A stretch of 64,000 bases of DNA from Rotaria macrura (Eukaryota > Rotifera > Eurotatoria > Philodinida > Philodinidae): contig OENT01000542.1 in NCBI GenBank assembly GCA_900239685.1, positions 1-64,000 on the forward strand. Direction: 5' to 3'. The notes beneath the pieces are model-generated. The model did not search any database, had not been told where the DNA came from, and saw only the letters and a list, made by a program, of their open reading frames with translations. Position numbers and translations under genes: made by a program. Positions 47,689-59,800 of this stretch are shown here, piece after piece (the stretch's first letter is position 1; each line of letters starts with the position of its first letter).

Positions 47689-50600
47689 AATTGAGCAGAT
47701 TCACGAATCTCTTTTATAACCCGACCAATGAAACGATCACGAATAAACTCCGTTAGTTTTCTTTGCAAAGAAGAAAACAAACATATTTTTAACCTACTGC
47801 ATAACTGGTGGGAATCAGATCGAGTGATTCCCTACTATTCGTGGATAGTTTCATGAATAAATAGTTACCATGTGTTCCTCATCAGTAGAAAAATTTCTGC
47901 TGTTTTTATAAAGATGTATTAGGAGACTCTGTGAATAGCCGAACAAAAGAATTAACAAGATCGTTAATCTTTTATCTTAGACAAATATAATACGATAGAA
48001 ATAAAAAATTATGGTAAAAAATGATTTTGTAATTAAAATAAGCTTGGTCGTTTATTCGGCAAGTTAAAAAATAATAAAACTGTAAATATCTAATGAATTA
48101 TGATTTTCGAAAAGAACAGTAGATTCGATGATACTTTTCTCGTGCAGATCATTTATGAATAGATATTGAATGAATATTCTAAAGTGATCTATCATGCATG
48201 ATTATTGTGGTTCGAGCATGTTCAAAAGCTTTTATTCTACTTCAAAAGTGAAATTTTTACTACAATATAACAAAAACTTTGTTATTGACCATCATCCTAC
48301 GGTTAAAAGCTCGTATGAATTTCGCCAATGTCCAATGTCTTTCTACACGAATGCTTTCTGATTGTGAGTGTGAGCAAGATCTTTGCACAGAATCGATGAA
48401 TGATGGTGCTTTGAGATCAATCATGACGAATTCGATTGGTTTTATGATGTATCAACATGAAAGCGAAAGACACAATATAAAAGACGAAGCACCGATATGG
48501 AACTGCTGTCACTTTCTAGAAGTCTCTTTACGGTTGAATAATAATGAAATGAAATAATGAGCTCAATTTAAGGCTAAATTAAAGAATTTGATTCTTCTTA
48601 TCAAAAATTCAAGGGCAAATGTCAGATATCAATCAATATTGAATCACATATTCTTAAAACAAAATGAAGAAGTATTCTGATCATTACAAAAACTGCAGTT
48701 GTAGCGTGTCATGCCAAAATAAAATCTAATCAAAATAATCAATCATACTCTATATGTGTGATTTATTATAGCTATTAGTTACTTTTCCGAAAGTTATAGA
48801 TGTTCGAAACGAAACGGGCAGTCATAGAACACACATCCTTTTTCTTCACTCCTTCGAATTGAGTGACTTGTCACAATGAATGTGATTTCATTGGTTCCGT
48901 TTGTGCTCACCTTGTGGAAAATTTTCTCTGCAGCTTTTACATAAACAATTGATCGAATATTCATGATAAATACTCTCGATTTCGAAATCGCTGACAGTTT
49001 ACAGGTGCAGTACGAATTCAATTACTGAAAACTCAATATAAAAAAGTTCTTTCAGAGTGTTTCCATACTGTTGACAAGTTCAAATAGAAATCTTGAATAT
49101 ATAGTTTTATAACAAAATATTCTTAATTATATATCTTCTATGACAAACATGTATCAATAACGGTGTGAGTATGAAAAACTCAACTGACTCTACTTTGTCA
49201 TTAATAAGAAACTATCGTACATTATTGTTTCGTTGTTCATAAAATAAACATTACCTATAACGATTTCTCTCCGAAATAAGTCTTACTAAAGACATTATTC
49301 GAAAGAATTCATGGATCCCCGTATTTTCAAATAAACAGAAATCCAGTAGGTACAAATATAATCTTATCTTGAACTTTCAAAAGTCAAAAGTACCATTCTC
49401 CTTCTATTTTTTTCCGTGTGTGAAGATGTAAGAACTTTCATATACATTTGAAAAAAGAACAGGCCGATCTAATTATTCTATGATTATAATTAAACATCAG
49501 TATTACTCTAGAATTTCGGTTACGTTTTTCGAAGAACGAAGTGAATCAAATGAACACTATTCTATTTAATAAGAGTTCAAAACAAATATTCTTATTACCT
49601 GTCAAGAATACGTTTCGTTGGATGCAATTTATAATTCATATCAATATCTTCGATAATTCTTCGAATAACATCATGTACAGCTGTAATATTTCGATAATTC
49701 GGTTTACATACATATTGTTTATATGTAGTCGTGCCTTGTTGCATAGTTGATGCTTCTTGTTTAATAGCAAAACGATTTTGTTCATGTAAATATGATGTCA
49801 TGGAGTTGTATTGTGCTGATCGAGAAAATTCAAAAAGACGAGGAACGTGTGGCGAACGTGGCGGAGCTTTTTTGACTAAATATTGTGAAAAATCAATGAT
49901 TGATGGACGATTTGTGTAATCACTCATGCTTGATATTAATGAAGAATTCGACGATAATGTATCGTGATAGTCAATATATTCATTTAAAACATCACTAAGT
50001 ACTTGTTGAAGAGTTTCCCATGCGAACTCAATTGAAAAAGTACATGGAATTTCAAATTCGATTTCATTTGGAATGACTGCATACTTTCCTGATTTTTTAT
50101 CTAAATACAAAGATTGAATTCTCTAGCAATGTTACAGTAAATGTCCCGTGTCCCATACAAACATCACAGTTATTATCAGAAGCATTTTAGAAATAAAACA
50201 TTGATTAGCAAGAAAGCTCTTTCAGAAGTCATTATCCAATTTCGATGAATTATCCCATAGTATTTTAGTAAGAATTCGACTAGAACATGAAATTTTAGGG
50301 AAAACGAACTCGTATGAGTTTCTTCTTGAACGATTATTCAGTCAGAAATGCAGATTATACTTGTTTCAATGACGTCTCTCGAGTGTTTTGAAATTTTGGC
50401 ATGTGCTGTTTGCTTGAAACTCGAAAACTTAAAACGATTCTATGACAATCCAACAATTAGAACGATGATAACATAGCTGAAGCTCAATAAAAACCTTTGC
50501 GCCTGATAAGTTTGCTGCGCAACCATTTTTCAGTATCTCTAGAGAGAAATTCATGGAAGTCAAACAAATACAAGTGTCAAGGTGTGCTTCTCAGCCATTG

Positions 50601-52651
50601 AAAATATAGATATCTCAGTATGACTTTCTACATAGAAAAATAGTTCAAATTGGCATCTAAAGAATACTTTTGGTTGTTACTAATACAGTAGAAACTTCAT
50701 TGATTATAAAGAACATGAAGATCTCTCATATAATCATAATCTATTCTTCTAATTTAAGAAAATGCTAATCCAAACATGGTTCTTTCAATTGACTTTTTTG
50801 TTTAATGAAAGAGCAGAAAATCACCTTGCTTTCATCTACTTCCAATTATCTTATTGTAAACTTGTATGAAATTCGCAGCTGCATATTAGAAACATTTTAA
50901 AATCTTTAGATTGAGTTCGAGAAGGATCTCATTAAGTCTGCAAGAAGTTTCATATTTTTCCTAAATTCATCGATCATCTGCTGAAAATCTTGCAGCCTAC
51001 GGTGGATCTATTCTCTCTTTTGCCTACAGATGGAAGATAGAAGAAACTATCAATCCATATGCTAGATTTTCTGATCGCAGAAATCTTGGGACACATAAAA
51101 ATGATGACACAAGAATAAAAAAACATCTAGTATAATCAGAACCAATAGTGATTCAAATTTTGCCTTATGAATTTACAGTAAAAAGTTTATCGCTTTGACT
51201 ATTGCGTATTGAGATCTCAAACGAGTATTGAGATATGTGAAGTGAAAACTTTCATTCTCCTGATGTTGTTGTTCAAGTGCCATCAAAAGCAGTACATGAA
51301 AACATGCTGAATACAATCTAGCTATTCCTTGTATGCCTGAAAAGTATGTTAAAAGCTTGATATTTCAAGAAATTAATCTTCAAGTGGTTCTCATCTAGTA
51401 TGAGATATGCTAACAAATTTCATGCTTGATTGAAATAAATGCTTTCCTAGAATATGTAAGAACAATATAAAAAACTACGAACCATTTTTTTGTTCACTTG
51501 CAAGATAGTCACGCTGTTGAATTTGCATCGGTGCTTGTTGATTTTGTAATAATTGTAACATATTGATTAAATATTCAGTATTCTTAACGACAAATTTAAA
51601 TTGTTCATATGTTGTTTCTAATAAATCTCGTAAACAATCGGTATTATTTAGAATAACATTCTGATTTGAGCTTTGAGATACAATTAAATTATTGTCAATT
51701 ATATGTTGAGTTGTACGTAGAACAATACGATATAATTGTTCATGATATCGTTTTTGAACAAGGTCAAGTGTTTCATTTAAATTTGATAGAATCGATAAAG
51801 ATTGTAGTATGACATCTAAGTATACGTTGGACGGTTGGTAGCGTATATCAACTAGCATATATTGATCAGGTATGATTGCCAATGAATGAGATTCAAATGA
51901 GAGTTTGCCTTCTTCGAATTCTTTATCGAGTTGTTTTCTTAGTAGACGATTTTCTCTGAGACGTGATGTTGAACTTTGATTATTTTTATTCATTGTTAAG
52001 GATAAATTTTTATTTCCAAGTACATCTCGAGATGGTTTATCGAATAGTTGATAAATTAATTCAAGACCTAGTTGATCTTCTAATGTAAAACGTTCTTCTT
52101 GAATCTGTGTATCAATATGAGCGAGTGCACTGATTAAACGTAGTTCTTGAAATTCTTTTGCTCTTAATAAAAGCAACGATGCATGAATATATAAACGTTT
52201 GCTTAAATAAAATTCTAAACGTGATGGAACTTGTTTTAATTCGTATATATTACCATAAATTCGATCTAAAGCATTCTGTTCTGATGTTGATAACCATAAT
52301 TTCCGAATGTCTTGTCGTTTTAATAATAGTAAGTTTTTGCATTCAAGCAGAGATTTACGAACATTTTCGACACGATTTTTTGATTGTTCAATAGCATTGT
52401 AAAGATCAGTGAAGTTTGTTATTAAGTCTGATAAATCTGTTGTGGAAGATTTTAGATAACGTTCAATACCTGCATTTGAACGTTGAAATCGTTCATTGAC
52501 AAAACGAAGCCGCTGCTCACGAACCTAGCTTAACAGGAAACATTCGTCAGAGATAAGAAACGACAAAAAATATTGATACCTCTAAATTCGTATTGAAATT
52601 CAAATCTCGAAGTATTTTTATTAATATGAATGCTGTTGATTGACGCTCCAT
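44647..52651 (-). CDS. EXOC4: Exocyst complex subunit EXOC4/Sec8
   Basis: Tethering-complex subunit for secretory vesicles at the plasma membrane, 1014 aa (human 974). Exons, 5' to 3': 52580-52651, 51483-52524, 49599-50100, 47036-47760, 44647-45350; all frames close. The N-terminal Sec8 domain has NRVENVRKSLLECKNLLLLK and LRKLWLS-type heptads (compare NKIKQVKENLLSCK and ELRKLW). The middle has YKQYVCKPNYRNITAV (compare KFVCKPGARNITVI), the end SFLFQGLGFVLATILI, SELGVTKMCRNIFAIEQTL and ARQYYEMLY-like HQYYELLYSTKPEE. Exon 4 encodes a run of about 11 serines from a GAT/TCA microsatellite. Introns 2, 3 and 4 are 1382, 1838 and 1685 nt; intron 1 is 55 nt. Intron 2 has a GTTCGT donor. An AATAAA-like signal overlaps the stop codon. 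Confidence 0.95.
45351..47035 (-). other. Long intron 4 of EXOC4
   Basis: 1685 nt with a GTAAAA donor and CTCAG acceptor. Frames of 75-81 codons inside show no Sec8 similarity, and the flanking exons join without a gap in the family alignment. Confidence 0.7.
47656..47688. repeat. GAT trinucleotide microsatellite inside EXOC4
   Basis: Eleven GAT units on the plus strand, read as TCA serine codons in EXOC4 exon 4 on the minus strand. They expand a variable loop absent from other animal Sec8 proteins I recall. Confidence 0.9.
47761..49598 (-). other. Long intron 3 of EXOC4
   Basis: 1838 nt with a GTAATA donor and GCAAAG acceptor. No exon, RNA or mobile element recognised. A plus-strand frame of 92 codons (48279-48557) has no resemblance to a family. 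Confidence 0.7.
50101..51482 (-). other. Long intron 2 of EXOC4
   Basis: 1382 nt with a GTTCGT donor and ATTTAG acceptor. Nothing recognised inside. Confidence 0.65.
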
Positions 52652-55600
52652 GTCGATTTTCAATTCCAAATATTAGAGCAAACAAATATACTCAACAAAA
52701 TACTAGATACAACTCAAAAGTTTAGTCAATCGTATCAATAATAATAAACAATTGATTGATCAGTTCTTTTCACTATTGGTTCATTTCAATCCAACGATAT
52801 AGTCTACTGAACCTCCATTCGATCTCACACAAAAATTATGAAAAAATATGTATAGTTTGTATTCCATTATTGGTTATTGAAAGATTAACATAGAAATACA
52901 TTTTAAAACATTTTAAGTACCAGTGATATATACATATTCTATAATATGCTGATGAACCCTGGCATTATTATTCGTAATACATATATATTTTACTGAAAGT
53001 ACAATGGCTTTCGAAGACGATGAGACAAGTCATTGAAACAAAAAAAAATAAACGAAGAATCTATTTAGAGTATTTTTTAGAATACTTTATTCAGTCGATG
53101 CTTTATTTGTTTAATATTGTGCCATCTGTCAAACAGAGGTCTCAATAGATGGGGCTTTGTCTTGCCTATTGAAATTTCCGATTGTGAAACATAATTCCAA
53201 CACATAGTATATTTTCAGATAATTTATGAGTAGTAGCTACCAGGCCTTCAGTTTTCGAGATTCATTGCGATTCTTCAATAAGTCCGTAAGCCTTTTGGGA
53301 TTAATTCCACACAGTTTGAAAACAAATACGAGGTGTGTGTAATGATGAGGGTGTGGATAAAAGCCCATCGAGTCGAGTCATTTTTGGACCCATACACGAT
53401 TGGCTCTAGTGTGGATGAGTGTGAGGATATCAGTATCCTAGCACATCATCGGAACTAATAAACTGTATGTAACTAGATAAACCCAGGAGAATGAATTTGA
53501 TAATTCGATCCGATCGGTTACATTGACCATTAATATAATCAAAAACTTAGTTTCGGATTCAATAGTAGAAATTTGGCCAAATTTCATGTGAGCTTTTGAT
53601 CTCATGAGATAATGCCACCAAGTACCAATTAGCATTCAATGAATTCAATAAGTTTCAACCGCTGACTCCATTCATCGGTTGATGTCATGGAATCCGATCA
53701 AATTTTTCCGATTGATCGTATATGATATGATTCACTTGAATCCTGTGTCTGATTCGCTTACATGGAAATCTCGCAGAAGAAATGAATCCTGAAAGACTGC
53801 ACCTCGATCTTCCCTACTCCGTACTATGCAATTTGTTTTCCTCAGATTATCTCTTATATTGTTAATCTATTTTTCAACATAGAATTCATTCGATTCAAAG
53901 TATAACATTAGGAAAATAAATTTTTCATCGAATAAGAATGCAATTACGTTCCAGAAACACTATATCGATCTAAATTCGCTCATCCTCACATCACTCGTAG
54001 TAGTCACATTACAGATTTTGCACTTACGATTTTGATGACAATATAGAGACCGATTGGAACATTAAGAACTGCTGTATATTTCACAGGACACACTTTTATA
54101 GATATATCTGTTGGACTAGTTCTTTTCGTTAGAAAAACATTATTTTGAAACTGCCGTTTGAAAATCTTTATTTTGGAACTAACACAAGAAACAAGGAAAA
54201 GTTTAACACATCGACGCTTTGGTTCATGGAATAATGGAACGAATAGTATAGTTACTTGAAGCATGACGTGTGTAATACAAATTGGATAGTGTTTTACTTT
54301 TAGTTTGCTTAAATAAGAATGTTCACAAGAAAAATACATTGTACCCTTGTTATTGGTAAAATATGTTAACAACGTAATTAAAATTAGACATTTTGTGAAG
54401 TTTTTACTCCACTGTTACTCTCTGATGAATGAAAATTTTCAATCATACATCGACTGTGATTTTGAAAGTATTTCGAACATCAAGTTCGAAATGAATTTAA
54501 TCATTTTTTTATCAGAAACTGTTCACATTGTGTCATGCATAATCGATGTCAACATCATAGTATGCTGTGCTTTTTATGGAAGTCCGCAATAGTTTTACAA
54601 TGACTGAGTGTCTTTTATAGTTTGGAGATAATTTCTTCCATTTGATTAGTGATCGCAGGTGACTATGATATTGATCTGATTTCAGTACTCTTTGATATTA
54701 CTTTAACGATAGGGCATCGATAGTTATTTGCCATCGGATCCAATCTACAACTATCATCAAGCGATTAATGGCATGAGAAACACCCAATTTCCAGACTATT
54801 GAAAAATGAATGGGTTCATTTACCTTACAGAAGCTTAGCCACGAACAAACACTGCTTGTTTAAGTAAGAAAGTGCCAACCCTAAAATATCAACCATTCCT
54901 TTTACAGAGAATTGAACTTTTCATGCAGTATATTGTTCAGAAGTATGAATCTGAAATCAAGCATATGCAAAGATGAGAATCTAGCATGCAAAGTGATATA
55001 ATATGGTATCACCCATCATCTGCTACTTCGTATTGAATCAGAAATTGGAGAACAAATTAAAATTTCAATCAAGTTTTCTCTGACATAGACTTCTACACAT
55101 GAAACGACTCTCAATTAAGTCTGTGAACCAGATACAAAATGTTTTAGAAATCCTTTGTTTTTCTCTATTAATCATCAATGTTTTAATGTATTTCACGAAC
55201 GAATTCTCTCACTTGTTTAATGTTATGTACTTAATATACTTATGTAAAAGTGGCAGTGACATGTCTATTACTGAAAAATCAATCGAAGGTAAATTTACTG
55301 CGTAACAACAAAGTATCGAGGAGAATTTGAATGTTCTAGTGTGCGGCGATGAATTTTCGAAACATATACAGATAAATTAAATTTCAATAAGTTTCTCGTA
55401 TACTTGAAATGATGATGCTCAATATTTCGATAGAAAATTTCTCGAGTGTTTAAATAGTCACAACTTTCCTATAGATATGATGATATTTCGTTATCGATGT
55501 AAATGACTAAAAAAACGGTTCTTCCTATTTATTTTACTCACGTAGAAGAATCCTAAAGTTTTGAATACAGATTTTTTATCTAACTAATGGTACCATAGAT

Positions 55601-55820
55601 ACAGCTAGTGCATTTTTCGGTACGAACTTATGAGATATTAGATATAGTACAACTGTAAATGTGAGTGTACAGTTCATGTTACATGCATACGTTATTAATC
55701 TTGTCTGTTGTGTTGCCGATGGGTTCCAGTGTTTTTATAGAAACTATTTATAGAAGTTAATTAAACGCAGTATAAGAAAAAAATATCATACAAACAGACA
55801 TGGTAAGTCAGTTCCAATGT
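52652..55820. other. Intergenic region of about 3.2 kb
   Basis: AT-rich. It contains the second copy of the dispersed fragment (about 53540-53640). A minus-strand frame at 54004-54339 (about 111 codons from its ATG, several Cys) has no recognised similarity or splice context and is not annotated as a gene. Confidence 0.4.
53540..53640 (-). repeat. Copy B of the dispersed, once-coding fragment
   Basis: On the minus strand this encodes RSKAHMKFGQISTIESETKF within an open stretch of about 65 codons. It is related to 41020-41120 at both DNA and protein level. Confidence 0.5.
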
Positions 55821-56882
55821 TTAATCGTGTGATACTCGTCCTGATAAAGTAGAAGCTGTGTTCAGAGGTTGAACTCGGTTAATTTTCAAAGTGAAACATC
55901 GTTTTAACGATTGCCAAAATATTTTCACAAAAAAATATTTTACTTGATGACGGAATCGCGATGATGTGGCAAAAAATATATAGAAATTCAACTATACAAA
56001 TCATGATAGAGGTAATCGAAATAAAACTGAAAATCAAAATCTTACTGCATGATTCCAGAGTGCAAATATTCCAACGATTGCTGTGATCAATTGAATAATT
56101 ACATATTGAACACTGTCCATGGATGTCATGTCAATATTAAGTGAATATATGCGTTATATTGTATAAGGCGATAGAAAAATGATAAAGAAAATAACGCGTA
56201 CAAAAACCATTGCTGTCAACTGACGATCTAGTCGTCGACGTACCAACGGTATCTGTCGCCGAACTAGATGACGAACATTATAATAGGCCAAAGCACTGTA
56301 GCAAGATGAAGTTGCTATGGGAAGAAATCCATGAAGAAATATATAATAGACATACGAATAATAATTTTTCAGCAGGTAATTCGTTATAATACAGCCGAAT
56401 GGATGAACGATATTATAGTAAAAAATAAACGGTATAGCTTGCAACATGCACACTGTAGCTAATATAATTATTAAACATCTTGCAAGTTTTATTGTGCTCA
56501 GTATCCGAATATTGAAAAAGTGATGTGTCGCAAGATACTGATCGAATGCTTCAAAACATACTATGAAATCAACAATTATTCGGCATGGCTGAGCCAATGG
56601 TGTCTTTAGTTTACAATAGATAACGAATAAATTAGCAGGATCGTTGTCATATATCATTTGATATATTTGCGGAATAAAAAGTTGAATCAGAAGAAGGAGA
56701 CTGACTATGGATTCGACGATTAAATAAAAAGCACAACGATTGCTTCGAAAACATTTGACTTTAGTAAATATCATTAGGTTCAAAATATTACCAATAGAAC
56801 CAGCAATAAACGTAATGCCGACACCATATAGAGTAACGTTTTCTGTGACAATAAGAAGCTGGAGTGAAGCTGGAGAGGACAT
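55821..56882 (-). pseudogene. Rhodopsin-like 7TM receptor with one in-frame stop
   Basis: Two exons (56046-56882 and 55821-55991) with a 54-nt GTAAGA...TAG intron give a complete 335-codon class A-like GPCR, except that codon 243 is TAA (56156-56154). TM1 (YGVGITFIAGSIGNILNLMI) has the GN motif. TM3 ends in FEAFDQYLAT in place of the DRY box. TM6 includes VRVIFFIIFLSPYTI, immediately followed by the stop. Reading continues without a frame change into RIYSLNIDMTS, TM7 (QLITAIVGIFALWNHA) and a tail NFYIFFATSSRFRHQ. The expected codon at the stop would be polar (CAA is one change away). Divergent receptors of this kind are, as I recall, a large family in rotifers. This is a young pseudogene, an allele, or a sequencing error; the ligand is unknown. 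Confidence 0.8.
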
Positions 56883-59800
56883 TGGACTTTGTTAAAATGA
56901 ATGGGAATATAATACTATCTTCTTATGTGGTGTTTCTATGTCTTCTTCATCAGCAGCATCTTGGATTATATAGCTAAGATAACATAGAGAAAGAAAATAA
57001 AGCTTCAATATAGCCGGATTAGATACCAAAGTTTTTCCATGCAACATTATTCAAGAAAAAAATCAGACGTACAAACATGAAAATAAAGAGCAAAACAACG
57101 GTCACTGAACTTGAAAAGTTATTAATCGTATTAGAATATTTATACTGACGTATGTTAACATAATAGCGTTCTATTTTACTTCGTCATTCGGTTTTGTGAA
57201 ACGTGATACAAAAAGGATCTTTAAGTGTACAGTGGTAGAAATTTGTATTCGATCCTAAGTCTCACCTCTCCTCTCCACAGACTAGTATGTGACCCGTCAA
57301 AAATAGTTTGACAGAAGAATTAATTAATCCCTAATTAAATTTTCTTTAGAAACCCATCAATACTCCATAGTAGATCATGGATGACACAAAAGTGAAGATA
57401 TTATTTGAATTCATGGGAAATCAGCATCTCATTCGAGTAAATGTCAAGGAATTGCTTGTTAAAAATCTATATTGCTAATTAAGCCATGATGAAATAACAT
57501 CTATCAGTATAGAGAACAAAGGAGTAGTTTGAGGGCGGAGGTCAGTAAGAACTTGTACATCGTGTTCTGCATTTTAAGTCGGCAGAAATAACTGTAACAG
57601 CATTTTTAATCGAACACAGCTAACTACATCTATTGAGTATGAGCAATATTCTTCTGAAAACTGTTCGTTATTCATACATAAAACAATAGCATGGCAGATG
57701 CTTCAGATGATCAATTTTTAATGAAAACACTGGATAGCAGAACTGAATTATTGATACATTCTTTTTTTAAGTCAAAAACCATTACACAAAACACGTTATC
57801 TGTTTCTATATTTAGAGTGAAATAAAAGTACGAGTTTCTATTCTAACTTACAACTATATTTGTCAGTCAACTAGTAGACTTCTCAAGAAAAAAAATAGAA
57901 GATTGAAATCACTGACGAAATAGAACAACAGTTTTTTTCATTCCTATTTGCAGTAAGAAATCCTTCGACGGCCATTCTTAATTTATGAGACTCTTTCAAA
58001 AAGAATTTTAACGATTCGGTTTGTAGTTTAAAGCTAATGATTGCATGGATACAAAACAGTGTAAAAGATCAAATGACTTCATTATACGTCGAGAAATTAA
58101 TGTATATCACAAAATTATCGTTGCAAAACTTATATTCATATTTCTCTCCTAACACGAGATATTGCAGGAAAATACATTTTTAGAGACGAAACACAACAAT
58201 CCAATACTTTTCGGAAGCAGCCTATTTTAACTGTATGCTCCTAAAGGAAATGACTTCATTGATTTAAGATGCATTTTCAATGGAATATGAGCTATTATGG
58301 AAATTCAGAAAAATGACACAAAAAATTTGATTTGCGTAACTTTGCTGCAGACTTTATTTGAATAAACGAAAGTTTTTGATAGATCAGTTGATACGATGTA
58401 TCCATCTCTTGTGAGTAGTGCGTGACTTCTGTTCGTCAGATATGTTTAAATGGCATGAAACACAAAAGAAAAAGCGAAGTGTTTTTTGAACATGCTTAAA
58501 AAATTTCAGAAAACACCATTCGCTTAACATCAGGGATACACCCATTAAATTCGACCGGATAAATAGACCGACTGGTATTCAGTTGCCGTCTAAATCTATT
58601 CAATGTTCAGTTGTGCGCTGCATACTGTCAGATAGTGAACTGGTGCAACTCTACTCAACAGTTTCTTTCTAGCATCACGTGGCATTTCGTTATGATGTCG
58701 ACACGATTTATTCTTTTGATTATTATAACTGCTGCTATATGAATAAATCTATCTTCTGTGTCTACTTGTATGCTATAAATATGTAAGTGATCTATTTCAT
58801 TTTTACTGTGCACATGCTTGTGCAGCTATGTTCTCTTCTCCTTTGACTCAGTCGCTGTACGAAAATGTTATAAAATTGAGCGAATTCAGATCCTCTTGCA
58901 TCCAGAATGTTTGCGTTATGAAAGATTTTTCAGTTTTCGAAAAGATTCATTGCGTATTTTCGTCGCTGCTTGAAACATTTGTCACCTGGCTCGGATGAGA
59001 GTCCCTTGGTCTTATTCTATTGCCACTTTCGAGATACAGTTAACATTTTCTCATATGATTACTGTCAACACTATTGAAAATCATTCAAATTAGTAGAGTG
59101 ATCATTATAGAAGAAATTGATAGAAACATACAGAAATTTCGATATCTACTGCACGTATTATTTCGAGTCTAGAGATGAATTACAATTGTTCTGAAATTAG
59201 ATTTCTTTCACTCACTTATAATGGCAGAAAAATAATCCTTTTATTTCCTAGGATTTGGGGGAAGTCCAACAGGTAAATATTTGAAATAATCGAAGATAGA
59301 TCGCTGATTTGAAAAAGTGGTTTCGATATCGAGTAATGCATCCGTCAATTGACTATAATTGAACTATTAAGTGTTACTAGTCTGATTGCTGATAAAAAGC
59401 GAAGACAACGTACCAATTCTAACTATTCCGATTACGAAGATAGACTTTCATCCAGTATATCTGTACTATTATCAATATCTTCCAGTAAGAATCGTATAGA
59501 TTTCTTGGCTAAAATGTTTTTGAAATTTTTGTATTTGCTTTTATTTCAATTCGCTTCTTACAATCATTCGTCCGTATTCTCGTTTTCATATCAATTTGCT
59601 GGAGACTGTACTAGTAGAGATGTGAAATCTATTCCCGAGTTATCAATGAAATATACCACGTTCTTTTGCTTTGATCAAATTAATTTTCTTTTCTAGGAAA
59701 GAGTCTTGACCAGATACTATAGTAAACAATGATCGATAATCGAACAAAGAACATCGATAAAAGTCAATTCTTGTCACTTTTTACATCGGTCCTCTTCCTC

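Noticed and set aside
54004..54372. Minus-strand frame of 122 codons (about 111 from its first ATG) with several cysteines
   Set aside because: No ATG at its full length, no signal peptide of normal type, no recognised motif and no splice-linked neighbour. Such frames are expected by chance in a region this long.
59349..59696. Plus-strand frame of about 115 codons with a hydrophobic segment
   Set aside because: Composition is that of random AT-rich DNA. No family resemblance and no supporting exons.
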